Positions 23,639-36,615 of a stretch of 64,000 nucleotides of DNA are shown here, one piece after another. The position numbers and the translations under genes are program-made. The notes under the pieces are model-generated. The model was not told the DNA's origin, searched no databases, and saw nothing but the letters and a program-made list of their open reading frames with translations. The stretch comes from Lederbergia wuyishanensis (lineage in GTDB: Bacteria > Bacillota > Bacilli > Bacillales > Bacillaceae_C), in contig NZ_JALIRM010000020.1 of the NCBI RefSeq assembly GCF_022900255.1, forward strand, positions 1 through 64,000, read 5' to 3'. Every line of letters begins with the position of its first letter. Position 1 is the first letter of the stretch.

Positions 23639-23909
23639 CCATTATTTTTACGTGTTAGAATGTAAGGATGGTTCTTATTATGGTGGTTATACTGTCGACC
23701 TTTCTCGAAGGCTTGCCCAGCATAATAGTGGGAAGGGAGCTAAATATACGAGAATGCGTCATCCAGTGAAAATGATCTATGCAAAAAAATTTGAAAATAA
23801 AAGTGAAGCTCTCCGAGCGGAATATGCGTTTAAACAATTACCAAGAAAGAAAAAAGAACAATTTTTAAGTGAAGCGGGTGAGTGGGATGCAAATTCAGAA
23901 AAGTTTTAG
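23625..23909 (+). CDS. yazA: GIY-YIG nuclease superfamily protein
   Basis: A 94-residue single-domain protein with the GIY-YIG fold ([17 protein letters not shown], then DLSRRLAQH with the conserved arginine, and AEYAFKQL). The function of this short class is not established. It overlaps trmN6 by 14 nt and rsmI by about 23 nt. Confidence 0.9.
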   Translation: MAANDHYFYVLECKDGSYYGGYTVDLSRRLAQHNSGKGAKYTRMRHPVKMIYAKKFENKSEALRAEYAFKQLPRKKKEQFLSEAGEWDANSEKF

Positions 23910-24762
23910 CCAAACGGAAAAAGGAATTCTGTATTTAGTGCCAACTCCAATTGGAAATCTTGAAGATATGACGTTTAGAGCTATCCGGATGATGAAAGAA
24001 GCAAATGTGATTGCCGCAGAGGATACGAGAAATACGAAAAAGCTCTGCAATTACTTCGAGATTAGCACTCCACTTATTAGCTACCATGAACATAATAAAG
24101 ATAGCAGCGGTAAGGAACTCATAAGGAGGTTAGAAGTAGGAGAAACGGTTGCTTTAGTGAGTGATGCTGGAATGCCATGTATTTCTGATCCAGGGTTTGA
24201 GCTAGCTGCTGAAGCAATTCGAGCTGGAATTACAGTTGTCCCTTTACCAGGAGCGAATGCCGCTTTGACAGCTTTGATTTCTTCCGGAATTAAAACTCAG
24301 CCTTTTTATTTTTATGGTTTTTTATCAAGAGGAAAAAAAGAGAAGAAGCTAGAATTAGAAGGATTAAAAAAACAAAATGGTGCTATTATTTTTTATGAAG
24401 CACCTCATCGGTTGAAGGAAACTCTTAGATTAATGCAAGATATACTAGGAAATCGAAACATTGTTCTTTGTCGGGAGCTGACTAAAAAGTTCGAGGAATT
24501 TATTCGAGGAACAGTAGAAGAGGCTATTCAATGGGCAGATGAAGAGGAAGTTCGCGGTGAATTTTGTCTGATTTTAGAGGGAAGCGGAGAAACTAACGAT
24601 CAAGATGGAGAGTCGGAATGGTGGGCGTCTATGGATATAAAAGAACATGTTCAGCATTATATCGCTGAAAAAAACCTTCCCTCCAAAGAGGCGATTAAAG
24701 AAACCTCAAAGGACCGAAATCTACCAAAACGTGAAGTGTATCAAGCCTATCACGTGGATTAA
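23887..24762 (+). CDS. rsmI: 16S rRNA 2'-O-ribose C1402 methyltransferase
   Basis: Methylates the ribose of C1402 in the decoding centre. The 291-residue protein of the tetrapyrrole methylase fold has the motifs [41 protein letters not shown] and [10 protein letters not shown]. The ATG at 23887 gives a normal N terminus, though a GTG at 23869 is open. A terminator follows. Confidence 0.94.
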   Translation: MQIQKSFSQTEKGILYLVPTPIGNLEDMTFRAIRMMKEANVIAAEDTRNTKKLCNYFEISTPLISYHEHNKDSSGKELIRRLEVGETVALVSDAGMPCISDPGFELAAEAIRAGITVVPLPGANAALTALISSGIKTQPFYFYGFLSRGKKEKKLELEGLKKQNGAIIFYEAPHRLKETLRLMQDILGNRNIVLCRELTKKFEEFIRGTVEEAIQWADEEEVRGEFCLILEGSGETNDQDGESEWWASMDIKEHVQHYIAEKNLPSKEAIKETSKDRNLPKREVYQAYHVD

Positions 24763-24776
24763 TATTTTTTCTACAG

Positions 24777-24813
24777 AAAAGAATGTCCGGGTTGCCTGGA
24801 ACATTCTTTTTTG
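24777..24813 (+). terminator. rsmI terminator
   Basis: The stem AAAGAATGTCC/GGAACATTCTTT followed by six T. Confidence 0.8.
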
Positions 24814-24927
24814 TTGTTTTAGTAACGGTGCCTAGAATCAGATTAGCGTAATCTAAGTAAATTTAAATAAGCCTTTTTTACGATTGCCATTTTAGGCAAC
24901 AAATGATAAATTAAGTAATATATTAAT

Positions 24928-24950
24928 TCCGAGTAATTTTATCCGAAAAG
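24928..24950. promoter_or_regulatory. Possible CymR-type half site before yrrT
   Basis: The reverse strand carries GGAATTAA, the conserved half of the Bacillus CymR operator; the other half matches poorly. The operon function fits control by cysteine level. This is a weak inference. Confidence 0.25.
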
Positions 24951-24960
24951 GAGGATAAAG

Positions 24961-25608
24961 ATGTCCACTGATTTTACGTCATTATTTGATGAATGGTCTC
25001 AATCCTATGATGAAACTGTTTTAGGGCATGATTTGGAATACAACGAAGTTTTTCGAAATTACATTCATATATTAGAAGAAGTCGTAAATAAATCAAAGGG
25101 AAACATAATCGAATTTGGAGTTGGAACAGGTAATCTAACGGAGTTGTTAGTAAAGAGCGGGAAAAGAGTGTGTGGTATTGAACCTTCAGCTGGAATGAGA
25201 AAAGTAGCAAAGAAAAAATTACCAGAAGTGAAGATTTTACAGGGAGATTTTCTTACGTTTACACACCCATTTCAATTCGTCGATACAATTGTCAGTACTT
25301 ACGCATTTCATCATTTGACTGATGAAGAAAAAGAAACAGCGATTAGAAATTACAGTTCACTCTTGAATGGTAATGGGAAAATCGTTTTTGCTGATACATT
25401 ATTTGAAGATGAAAATGCAAAAAGCAATATGATACGAAATGCGGAAGTTAACCATTTTAATAGATTGGCAAATGATTTACGGACTGAATATTATACAACT
25501 ATTCCTGTAATGAAGGAGCTTTTTGAACAAAATGGTTTTACCGTTACTTTTACACAAAAAAATGATTTCGTATGGTTAATGGAAGCAACTAAACAAAGGA
25601 GAGAATAA
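24961..25608 (+). CDS. yrrT: SAM-dependent methyltransferase (YrrT type)
   Basis: A 215-residue class I methyltransferase with motif [14 protein letters not shown] and a following acidic SAM-binding residue in GIEPS. The start has AAAGGAGGATAAAG just before it. It is the first gene of a four-gene operon with luxS, mccA and mccB. In B. subtilis yrrT heads the mtnN-mccA-mccB operon. It may supply S-adenosylhomocysteine to the pathway, but its substrate is unknown. Confidence 0.88.
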   Translation: MSTDFTSLFDEWSQSYDETVLGHDLEYNEVFRNYIHILEEVVNKSKGNIIEFGVGTGNLTELLVKSGKRVCGIEPSAGMRKVAKKKLPEVKILQGDFLTFTHPFQFVDTIVSTYAFHHLTDEEKETAIRNYSSLLNGNGKIVFADTLFEDENAKSNMIRNAEVNHFNRLANDLRTEYYTTIPVMKELFEQNGFTVTFTQKNDFVWLMEATKQRRE

Positions 25609-25610
25609 CG

Positions 25611-26078
25611 ATGACTGTTGAAAAAAAGATGAATGTGGAAAGTTTTAATTTAGATCATACAAAAGTAAAAGCTCCTTACATCCGACTTGCAGGTGTAAAG
25701 ACGGGATATAACGGAGATGAAATCCGTAAATATGATATTCGTTTTTGCCAACCAAACAAAGAGCATATGGAAATGCCTGCATTACATTCACTGGAACATA
25801 TGATGGCTGAATTCAGTAGAAATTATTCGGATAAGATTGTCGATATTAGTCCAATGGGATGCCAAACAGGTTTTTATCTTTCGGTAGTAAATCATGATGA
25901 TTACGATAATATTTTGTATCTTGTAGAAAAAACGTTAAATGATGTACTGACAGCAACGGAAGTTCCTGCATGCAATGAAGTACAATGCGGCTGGGCAGCA
26001 AGCCATAGTCTTGAAGGAGCAAAGGGAATTGCTGAAAAAATGCTCTCAAGACGAGATGAATGGACGGAAGTTTTCTAA
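25611..26078 (+). CDS. luxS: S-ribosylhomocysteine lyase
   Basis: Cleaves S-ribosylhomocysteine to homocysteine and the autoinducer-2 precursor DPD. The 155-residue protein has the metal-binding HSLEH (His59, Glu62, His63), the third ligand Cys126 and the catalytic Cys84 in PMGCQTG. It begins 2 nt after yrrT and ends 1 nt before mccA. In B. subtilis luxS stands alone and mtnN takes this place in the operon. Confidence 0.95.
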   Translation: MTVEKKMNVESFNLDHTKVKAPYIRLAGVKTGYNGDEIRKYDIRFCQPNKEHMEMPALHSLEHMMAEFSRNYSDKIVDISPMGCQTGFYLSVVNHDDYDNILYLVEKTLNDVLTATEVPACNEVQCGWAASHSLEGAKGIAEKMLSRRDEWTEVF

Positions 26079-26079
26079 C

Positions 26080-27009
26080 ATGAAATATGCAAGGAGTATT
26101 CATGAATTAGTCGGGAATACGCCATTATTGGAATTAACATCCTTTTCACTTCCTGATGGAGTAAAGCTTTTTGCAAAACTTGAGTTTTTCAACCCCGGAG
26201 GAAGTGTAAAGGATAGACTTGGTCATTATTTACTTGAGCAAGCAATACAAGAGGGCCTCTTACAAAAAGGCGGAACAATTATCGAACCAACTGCTGGAAA
26301 TACAGGTATTGGACTCGCACTGGCGGCAATCAAATATGGTGTTAAAGCAATCTTTGTAACACCTAAAAAATTTAGCCGCGAAAAACAAACGTTAATGCGC
26401 GCACTTGGAGCGGAAGTAATAAATACGCCAACAGAACTTGGAATGGAAGGTGCCATTCAAAAAGCAAAGGAACTTCTTGAAGAGATTCCGAATGCATTTT
26501 ATCCAGGGCAATTTCAAAATTCAAATAATCCAGCTACGTATTATGAAACCATAGGCCCGGAACTATATGAAGAATTGGAAGGAAAAATTGATGTATTTGT
26601 CGCAGGAGCGGGTTCAGGAGGAACCTTTATGGGGACTGCTACATATTTGAAAGAGCGGATTACCGAGGTAAAATGTGTGGTCGTTGAACCTGAAGGATCT
26701 ATTTTAAATGGAGGGGAGTCAGGGTCTCATCGTACGGAAGGAATCGGAATGGAGTTTATTCCTAATTTTATGGATACATCCTTGTTCGATGAAATTTATA
26801 CGATTTCTGATCAAGAGGCGTTTGATACTCTAAAAAATGCAGCAAAATTGGAAGGATTGTTAATAGGCAGCTCATCAGGTGCGGCACTTGCTGCGTCGCT
26901 AAAAGAAGCTCGAAAAGCAAAGCCAGGCACAAATATTGTTACGATATTTCCAGATAGTAGTGAACGATATATAAGCAGTGATATTTATGACGGAGGTGAA
27001 GTTAGTTGA
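26080..27009 (+). CDS. mccA: Cystathionine beta-synthase, O-acetylserine dependent
   Basis: Joins homocysteine to O-acetylserine to make cystathionine. The 309-residue fold-II PLP enzyme has the PLP lysine at Lys44 in GGSVKDR, the asparagine loop EPTAGNTGIG and GSGGTFMG. The ATG at 26080, one base after luxS, gives the normal family N terminus; an open frame upstream runs inside luxS. It overlaps mccB by 4 nt. Confidence 0.92.
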   Translation: MKYARSIHELVGNTPLLELTSFSLPDGVKLFAKLEFFNPGGSVKDRLGHYLLEQAIQEGLLQKGGTIIEPTAGNTGIGLALAAIKYGVKAIFVTPKKFSREKQTLMRALGAEVINTPTELGMEGAIQKAKELLEEIPNAFYPGQFQNSNNPATYYETIGPELYEELEGKIDVFVAGAGSGGTFMGTATYLKERITEVKCVVVEPEGSILNGGESGSHRTEGIGMEFIPNFMDTSLFDEIYTISDQEAFDTLKNAAKLEGLLIGSSSGAALAASLKEARKAKPGTNIVTIFPDSSERYISSDIYDGGEVS

Positions 27010-28175
27010 AAAAGAAAACGAGATTGATTCATGGTGGTGTTGGCAGGGATCCATATACAGGAGCTGTTTCCATTCCAATCTATCAAGCTAGCACTTTTAA
27101 GCAGGATGGGGTCGGAAATTTTAAATATGAATATGCGAGAACTGGAAACCCAACAAGGGAAGCGTTAGAGAAATTAATTGCCGATATTGAAGGTGGATCA
27201 AGAGGGTTTGCTTTTGGCTCAGGTATGGCAGCTATTACAGCGGTCGTCCAGCTTTTTTCTGCAGGTGATCATCTCATCTTAACGGATGATGTATATGGTG
27301 GAACATTTAGAGTCATGACGAAAGTGTTCAACCGTTTTGGGGTTGATGTTTCATTTGTCGATACTACTGATTTAGATAAGGTAGAAAGGGCGATTTTACC
27401 AAATACAAAAGCTATATATATTGAAACTCCAACGAACCCATTATTGAAAATTACGGATATACAAGCAGTTAGTAAAATCACGAAAGAACAAGATCTATTA
27501 CTTATTGTCGATAATACATTTAGCACTCCTTATTGGCAAACTCCTATCTCTCTTGGAGCTGATATTGTTCTTCATAGTGCGACGAAATATCTTGGCGGGC
27601 ATAGTGATGTCGTTGCTGGTCTTGTTGTAGCAGCGAACGATAAATTAGGTGGGGAACTTCACTTCATTCAAAATTCGACAGGGGGAGTCCTTGGACCACA
27701 AGATAGCTGGTTATTAATGCGCGGAATTAAAACTTTAGGGGTAAGAATGGAAGAAATTGAAGCAAATACGAGAGTGATTGCATCCTTTCTTGCGGAACAT
27801 CCTTCAGTTGAAAAAGTATATTATCCTGGGTTTGAAGAGCACCCGGGACATACGATTCACAAAAATCAAGCTGGTGGCTTTGGCGGAATGATTTCCTTCA
27901 CTGTAGAAAGTGAAGAAAAAGCCTTGGATTTATTGAAAAAAGTCCAATATTTTACTTTAGCTGAAAGCTTGGGAGCAGTAGAAAGCTTAATTTCAATCCC
28001 AGCTTTAATGACACATGCTTCCATCCCACGAGAAAGAAGACTGGAGCTTGGAATAGAAGATGGCTTAGTGCGAATTTCTGTAGGTCTTGAAGATGTGGAG
28101 GATCTATTAGAGGATCTTGGTAAAGCGTTAGAACAACATACTCCAAATATATTAAAAAAGCCAGCTCACATTTAG
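27006..28175 (+). CDS. mccB: Cystathionine gamma-lyase / homocysteine gamma-lyase
   Basis: Splits cystathionine to cysteine, completing reverse transsulfuration. The 389-residue fold-I PLP enzyme has the PLP lysine in LHSATKYLGGHSD, with conserved YARTGNPTR and GSGMAAI. The start is TTG, overlapping the mccA stop. The last codons run into the stem of a terminator shared with abrB. Confidence 0.93.
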   Translation: MKKKTRLIHGGVGRDPYTGAVSIPIYQASTFKQDGVGNFKYEYARTGNPTREALEKLIADIEGGSRGFAFGSGMAAITAVVQLFSAGDHLILTDDVYGGTFRVMTKVFNRFGVDVSFVDTTDLDKVERAILPNTKAIYIETPTNPLLKITDIQAVSKITKEQDLLLIVDNTFSTPYWQTPISLGADIVLHSATKYLGGHSDVVAGLVVAANDKLGGELHFIQNSTGGVLGPQDSWLLMRGIKTLGVRMEEIEANTRVIASFLAEHPSVEKVYYPGFEEHPGHTIHKNQAGGFGGMISFTVESEEKALDLLKKVQYFTLAESLGAVESLISIPALMTHASIPRERRLELGIEDGLVRISVGLEDVEDLLEDLGKALEQHTPNILKKPAHI

Positions 28176-28185
28176 AGCTGGCTTT
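28158..28185. terminator. Bidirectional terminator between mccB and abrB
   Basis: A perfect stem AAAGCCAGCTC/GAGCTGGCTTT between two converging genes; it contains the mccB stop codon. Confidence 0.75.
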
Positions 28186-28189
28186 ACTA

Positions 28190-28468
28190 TTATTTTTTAA
28201 ATGCATTTTCAATTTCAGAAATAAGCGAATCAGCACCCTCGCGGCTAAGAACTAATTTTCCTCCTGCAAGGACTACATTGTCTTCTGAAACATTGCCTGT
28301 GATATGGCAAGTCATGCTTGGTTTGTATTTTTTTAGGATGATTTTATCATCATCAACATATATTTCCAACGCATCTTTTTCCCCTATTCCTAGAGTGCGT
28401 CGAAGTTCGATAGGAATAACTACACGGCCTAACTCATCAACTTTACGTACAATACCAGTGGATTTCAT
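28190..28468 (-). CDS. abrB: Transition-state regulator AbrB
   Basis: A 92-residue DNA-binding tetramer that silences stationary-phase genes during growth. The swapped-hairpin domain (MKSTGIVRKVDELGRVVIP and on to about residue 50) is almost invariant. The start has GGGGAGGAA upstream. Its upstream region shows a sigma-A promoter and two Spo0A boxes. Confidence 0.96.
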   Translation of the reverse strand: MKSTGIVRKVDELGRVVIPIELRRTLGIGEKDALEIYVDDDKIILKKYKPSMTCHITGNVSEDNVVLAGGKLVLSREGADSLISEIENAFKK

Positions 28469-28517
28469 ATTTCTTTGTTCCTCCCCAATTATAATTGGAT
28501 CTCTATCTTTATTTTTT

Positions 28518-28534
28518 TATCGTCATTTTTCGAC
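28518..28534 (-). promoter_or_regulatory. Tandem Spo0A boxes of abrB
   Basis: Read on the minus strand, TGTCGAA (28528-28534) and TGACGAT (28518-28524) match the 0A box TGTCGAA and are 3 bp apart. This is the arrangement by which Spo0A~P represses abrB in B. subtilis. Confidence 0.75.
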
Positions 28535-28550
28535 AAAGTTCTTCTTTCTT

Positions 28551-28579
28551 AATGATAACAGTTCTTCCATTTAAAGTCA
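28551..28579 (-). promoter_or_regulatory. abrB promoter
   Basis: TTGACT and TATCAT are separated by 17 bp on the minus strand, just upstream of the Spo0A boxes. Confidence 0.7.
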
Positions 28580-28814
28580 ATCAAAAAAAGCTTGGTGCAC
28601 TTGGACCTATTAAAGAAATTAAAGAGGTTTTGCTCACAGAAAACTAAGAATTTTATCAGACAAAAAAAGACAAATACCGCTTTAACTAAGTTGTTAACTT
28701 AAAACCGTTATTACATTATATATCAATTTTAAAAGCCAGCATGCCTTAGTTGCGTAAATACTAATTTTCACGTATATTTTGATGATATAATAGGTAATCA
28801 TGCGTATATAGGTA

Positions 28815-29030
28815 GAAAAGCGAAAGGCGCTACATGGAAGGAAGGCTTAAGTCGCAACGTCCTGTTGCAACGCCTTCCTGACCCGCATCCTGCGGGCCTC
28901 CGACAAGCAAATGTTCTGAGTCAAAAAAGTCCGTACTTTGACTTTTATTGACTCGGGTTATTTGACCTCGAGGGGCTGGCGTCTGGAGCTAGACAAAGAA
29001 AAGCGAAGTCGACTTAGCAGGCTAAAGTCG
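28815..29030 (+). repeat. Interspersed repeat, family 2
   Basis: About 215 bp with the end GAAAAGCGAAAGGCGC, the 19-bp core CCGACAAGCAAATGTTCTG (28900-28918), an internal hairpin CCCGCATCCTGCGGG and the end GTCTGGAGCTAGAC. It is the inverse of 22663-22880. It fills most of the abrB-metS gap; 28580-28814 otherwise holds nothing I recognise. Confidence 0.75.
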
Positions 29031-29049
29031 AACCTTAAGAAAAAAATAA

Positions 29050-31032
<1,983 letters not shown>

Positions 31033-31072
31033 ATTTAATATTTCTGTTCATTCGGAACCTTTGACAAATACA

Positions 31073-31130
31073 GATAACATAGAGAGATATCAACTATAAA
31101 GCGGTTTTTTATATGCTCTCTATGTTATTT
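31073..31130 (+). terminator. metS terminator
   Basis: A strong stem GATAACATAGAGAG/CTCTCTATGTTAT around a 29-nt loop, followed by TTT-ATTTT. Confidence 0.75.
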
Positions 31131-31209
31131 TATTTTGTAATGCAAATGTTAGTTAGCTGTGATAAATGTTACGAAATAAAAGAGTATACTCATAAAAGGA
31201 GTCTAAATT

Positions 31210-31977
31210 ATGCTTTTTGATACACACGTTCACCTAAATGATGACCAATATGCTGAAGACCTCGAAGATACAATAGCCCGCGCGAAAAATGCTGGTGTTG
31301 AATATATGGTTGTAGTGGGGTTTGATCGAAAAACAATTCAAAGAGCATTGGAAATCATTAGTGAACACGAATTTATTTATGCTAGTGTTGGATGGCATCC
31401 CGTCGACGCAATTGATATGACAGAAGAAGATCTAATATGGCTTGAAGAGGTTGCGGCACATCCGAAAGTGGTAGCCTTAGGCGAAATGGGGCTTGACTAT
31501 CATTGGGATAAATCGCCAAAGGAAATCCAAAAGGATGTATTCCGTAAACAAATCAGGCTAGCCAAAAAAATAAATATGCCAATTATTATACATAATCGAG
31601 ATGCTACGCAGGACATCATTCAGATTTTACAGGAAGAACATGCGGAAGAAGTTGGGGGCATCATGCATTGTTTCAGTGGAAGTGCTGAGGTAGCAAAGCA
31701 ATGCATGGATTTAAATTTTTATATTTCTCTCGGTGGTCCTGTTACATTTAAAAATGCGAAAAAACCGAAAGAAGTTGCGATTCAAGTCCCACTAGACCGT
31801 CTGTTAATCGAGACGGATTGCCCGTACTTAGCACCGCATCCTTATAGGGGCAAAAGGAACGAGCCTAGTTATGTAAGGCTTGTTGCTGAGCAAATTGCCG
31901 ATTTAAAAGGGATAAGTTTGGAAGAAGTAGCACTAATCACAACAGCAAATGCAAAAAAAGTATTCGGCATCGATTGA
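31210..31977 (+). CDS. tatD: TatD family metal-dependent hydrolase
   Basis: A 255-residue deoxyribonuclease of the TatD family in the amidohydrolase fold. Metal ligands are visible in FDTHVHLND, LGEMGLDYHWD, IIHNRDA and IETDCPYLAP. The start has AAAAGGAG upstream. Its place between metS and yabE is the same as yabD in B. subtilis. Confidence 0.93.
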   Translation: MLFDTHVHLNDDQYAEDLEDTIARAKNAGVEYMVVVGFDRKTIQRALEIISEHEFIYASVGWHPVDAIDMTEEDLIWLEEVAAHPKVVALGEMGLDYHWDKSPKEIQKDVFRKQIRLAKKINMPIIIHNRDATQDIIQILQEEHAEEVGGIMHCFSGSAEVAKQCMDLNFYISLGGPVTFKNAKKPKEVAIQVPLDRLLIETDCPYLAPHPYRGKRNEPSYVRLVAEQIADLKGISLEEVALITTANAKKVFGID

Positions 31978-32146
31978 CAAATTCTAGTAACGGCAAATAC
32001 TAGAGTACTTCAAGATTTTTAATAGGGGTTCCAGTAATTTCTACAAAACTTTACTTCTTCCAAAACTGGGGTTGTCGATAACTCTCTCTTTTCTTTTCAT
32101 GCTTGTCTGTGCATAATAGAGCTTACCTTATGAAAAGGAGTGAGAG

Positions 32147-32176
32147 TTGACAATTTGCAAACAATGTTTGTATAAT
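32147..32176 (+). promoter_or_regulatory. yabE promoter
   Basis: The consensus elements TTGACA and TATAAT are separated by 18 bp, 28 nt before the start codon. It is the closest match to the sigma-A consensus in the window. Confidence 0.8.
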
Positions 32177-32204
32177 CTCACGGAGAAGAAGGAGGCGTGT
32201 TTGT

Positions 32205-33425
32205 ATGAACACAAAACCCGCAATATACTCTAACTTTTCTTCAATCACCCGAAAGAAATTAGGCCTTTTCATTGCTAGTTTTATAGTATTTTTAGCCACT
32301 CTGACGATACTCGTCTATGAAGGAACGAAGAAAACGGTCGCTGTTTCGGTTGATGGAGAAAAAATAATAGTAAAAACCCACGCTGATACGATAGGGGATA
32401 TGTTGAAAGACTTGAATGTCGTAGTAGACAAAGATGACTATATATCTCATGCGTTAAATAGCGAAGTGAAAAATAAGCTGAGCGTGGTGTGGGAACCGGC
32501 AAAGAAAGTCACAATCCAAGACGGAGAACACGAAAAAGATGTGTATACTACAGCAAAAACCGTAAAAGAATTTATGGAAAGTCAGGAGTTACACGTAAAC
32601 GATCACGACAAAATGAATTATTCTTTTGAAGATCCAATATATGAAAATTTGAAACTTGTAATTGATCGAGCTTTTCCCCTTGTAATAAAAAATGGGAAAC
32701 AAGAGGAAGAAGTATGGAGCACTTCGACTACGGTCGCTGACTTTTTAGAGCAACAAGGGATTACACTAGGCGAACTGGACCGTGTGGAGCCAGAGTTAGA
32801 CAAAAAAGTGGAACCAAACAGTAAAATAAAAATTGTCCGCATTGAAAAAGTCACCGATGTAGTGGAAGAACCAATTGATTACGCAATTATTACGAAAAAA
32901 GACTCCACTTTAGCAGCAGGCACTGAGAAAGTCGTTCAGCAAGGCAAGGAAGGCATGCTGAAAAAAGAGTATGAAGTAACAAAGGAAAATGGCAAGGAAG
33001 TTAATCGTGAGCTAATCTCGGAAACAAAAGTAAAAGATAGTGTAAACAAAGTAGTTGCTGTTGGTACGAAGGTAGTGGTTGCGCAAGTTTCGCGTGGCAA
33101 AACAGTATCAGCTAATTCGGATGCTCCGAGCGGTGGAAAAGAAATGTATGTGAGCGCGACAGCGTATACCGCATATTGCAACGGCTGTTCAGGTGTTACT
33201 GCAACTGGTATTAATTTACGAGCAAACCCTAATCTTAAGGTAATCGCTGTAGACCCTAGAGTCATCCCACTTGGCACAAAAGTGTGGGTGGAAGGATATG
33301 GGTATGCTGTGGCAGGAGATACAGGCGGTGCAATTAAGGGTAATCGTATTGATGTCTTTGTTGCCTCTAAGGAAGAAGCTTATCGATTTGGTAGAAGACA
33401 AGTTAAAATTCGAATTTTGAATTAG
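32205..33425 (+). CDS. yabE: Rpf-like cell-wall protein with DUF348, G5 and 3D domains
   Basis: A 406-residue protein with an N-terminal membrane segment (about residues 18-38), repeated DUF348 domains (about 43-205), a G5 domain (about 210-290) and a C-terminal 3D domain (about 310-405) with GDTGGAIKGNRIDVF, the acidic residues of a lytic transglycosylase-like fold. It probably acts on peptidoglycan outside the cell. In B. subtilis an antisense RNA controls it; I saw no clear promoter for one here. Confidence 0.93.
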   Translation: MNTKPAIYSNFSSITRKKLGLFIASFIVFLATLTILVYEGTKKTVAVSVDGEKIIVKTHADTIGDMLKDLNVVVDKDDYISHALNSEVKNKLSVVWEPAKKVTIQDGEHEKDVYTTAKTVKEFMESQELHVNDHDKMNYSFEDPIYENLKLVIDRAFPLVIKNGKQEEEVWSTSTTVADFLEQQGITLGELDRVEPELDKKVEPNSKIKIVRIEKVTDVVEEPIDYAIITKKDSTLAAGTEKVVQQGKEGMLKKEYEVTKENGKEVNRELISETKVKDSVNKVVAVGTKVVVAQVSRGKTVSANSDAPSGGKEMYVSATAYTAYCNGCSGVTATGINLRANPNLKVIAVDPRVIPLGTKVWVEGYGYAVAGDTGGAIKGNRIDVFVASKEEAYRFGRRQVKIRILN

Positions 33426-33438
33426 ATATATGATTTAT

Positions 33439-33465
33439 GCAGGGGCAAGTGTCCTCTGCTTTTTT
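33439..33465 (+). terminator. yabE terminator
   Basis: The stem GCAGGGG/CCTCTGC (one G-T pair) followed by T6. Confidence 0.7.
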
Positions 33466-33689
33466 CTTTGTGTAAATTAAAGTAAAATGTTTCTAAGAAA
33501 ATGTAATCCCCCTATGCAGCTAATGGCTGATGCTTAAACTATAGTTAAAGATACATTGAAAAAAGGGTCGATCATCTCCTGAACCGCTTGAATGATGCAA
33601 AAGATAATCGACAAAGAAGATAGGGGAAAACTATCTTACCTTATTAGACGTTCATATTACAAAAATGTTTCAACTTTTTTGGAGGAAAA

Positions 33690-35131
<1,442 letters not shown>

Positions 35132-35226
35132 ATCGTCAAGTATGAACAGTCACATGGATCAAGTCGTCTGCATAGCCTAATCCATGAGGAATATAATTTA
35201 TTTGCTGTTCATTGGAGTTGACGACC

Positions 35227-36102
35227 GTGATTGAAATCAATATGATTGTCGGCCGCTTGTCCTATCAATGTGACATTTTATTTAGAGTCATCGATATCAT
35301 GGAGATTGACGGTCGAAGGACTGCTATATTATCCGGTGAGGATTATCGGCTGGTAGCAGACGCACCTATTGATGACTTAGTCTCTATAAGTGAATCTGAA
35401 CGTTTTAAGAGAACATCGCAAGTACGTTCACTTGAGGAGCAATCATTTGAATTATTTAGGCAAGATATTGATCTTATTCGGCTGGAACAAGAATACAAAG
35501 TAACTTCAGGCTATAAAAGGGATTTCAATTATTTTCAAATGCCTGGGCGTGTCCTTCATCTTGATGGAGACCCCAATTACTTGAGAAAGTGCCTAGATTT
35601 ATATGATAGGCTTGGCGTAGCGGTAATCGGCATCCATTGTAATGAAAAAGAAATGCATCTCCGTGTTGGTCCGTTAATCGAAGAATATCGTCCGGATATC
35701 CTCGTTATTACCGGGCATGACTCCTATTCAAAATCGAAAGGGAAAAAAATCGATATCAATGCATACCGACATTCGAAGTATTTCGTAGAAACAGTTAAAG
35801 AGGCACGGAGAAGAGTACCTAACTTGGATCAGCTAGTGATTTTCGCGGGTGCATGTCAATCGCATTTCGAATCATTAATATTTGCAGGAGCAAACTTCGC
35901 AAGCTCCCCACAAAGAGTCAATATACACGCACTAGATCCAGTTTATATCGTTAGCAAAATCAGTTTTACACCTTTTATGGAGAATATTAATGTGTGGGAT
36001 GTATTACGCAATACCCTCACAGGAGAAAAGGGTCTTGGAGGAGTGGAGACAAAAGGAGTGCTACGAACAGGCATGCCTTTTAAACCACCAATTGATGATT
36101 GA
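35227..36102 (+). CDS. yabG: Sporulation-specific protease YabG
   Basis: A cysteine protease made in the mother cell that trims coat proteins. With the GTG at 35227, 9 nt after GGAG, it has 291 residues, one more than the B. subtilis protein. Conserved segments include ITGHDSYSKSKG and FAGACQSHFESLIFAGANFASSP, likely to hold catalytic residues. Other starts (TTG 35212, ATG 35242) are less good. Confidence 0.92.
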   Translation: MIEINMIVGRLSYQCDILFRVIDIMEIDGRRTAILSGEDYRLVADAPIDDLVSISESERFKRTSQVRSLEEQSFELFRQDIDLIRLEQEYKVTSGYKRDFNYFQMPGRVLHLDGDPNYLRKCLDLYDRLGVAVIGIHCNEKEMHLRVGPLIEEYRPDILVITGHDSYSKSKGKKIDINAYRHSKYFVETVKEARRRVPNLDQLVIFAGACQSHFESLIFAGANFASSPQRVNIHALDPVYIVSKISFTPFMENINVWDVLRNTLTGEKGLGGVETKGVLRTGMPFKPPIDD

Positions 36103-36134
36103 AGCATTGGAGAAATCATATCCAGTGCTTTTTC
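36102..36134 (+). terminator. yabG terminator
   Basis: The stem AAGCATTGGA/TCCAGTGCTT followed by T5. Confidence 0.7.
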
Positions 36135-36266
36135 CATGAGGATTTTTTTGTCAGTACATAATTATTGAAGAAAGGCGCATAATAAAAAATGTTGGAAATG
36201 GGAATAAAATGTAGATAAAAAACCGTTGACAGGAAGTATGATTCATTGATAAAATAAATCTTTTAT

Positions 36267-36295
36267 TTGACTTAAACTGTTCGCCGTGCTATAAT
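36267..36295 (+). promoter_or_regulatory. veg promoter
   Basis: TTGACT and TATAAT are separated by 17 bp. A second TTGACA at 36226-36231, with a GATAAA 16 bp after it, suggests a tandem upstream promoter. The B. subtilis veg promoter is among the strongest known. Confidence 0.8.
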
Positions 36296-36318
36296 AAATT
36301 ACAGTGAGGTGGAGCGCA

Positions 36319-36588
36319 ATGCCAAAAACATTAGCAAGCATTAAAAAATCCCTTGATTCCAACTTGGGTAAAAGATTAATGTTGAAAGCCAATGGAGGAC
36401 GCAGGAAAACCATTGAACGTTCTGGGGTTTTGGCAGAAACTTATCCATCGGTTTTTGTCATCGAATTAGACCAAGAGGAAAATGCTTTTGAGCGTGTTTC
36501 CTACAGCTATGCAGATGTACTTACTGAAACGGTTGAACTTACATTTTTTGAAGATACAGCAGGAAATTTAGCGCTGGGACAGCAGTAA
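36319..36588 (+). CDS. veg: Veg protein
   Basis: An 89-residue protein reported to stimulate biofilm gene expression. It has the conserved start [19 protein letters not shown] and ends in an acidic segment. The ATG at 36319 follows GAGGTGGAG. Its stop codon lies inside the terminator stem. The name comes from its strong vegetative transcription. Confidence 0.94.
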   Translation: MPKTLASIKKSLDSNLGKRLMLKANGGRRKTIERSGVLAETYPSVFVIELDQEENAFERVSYSYADVLTETVELTFFEDTAGNLALGQQ

Positions 36589-36615
36589 ACATACATTGTT
36601 TACTGCTGTTTTTTA
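36580..36615 (+). terminator. veg terminator
   Basis: A perfect stem CAGCAGTAAACA/TGTTTACTGCTG followed by T6. Confidence 0.88.
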
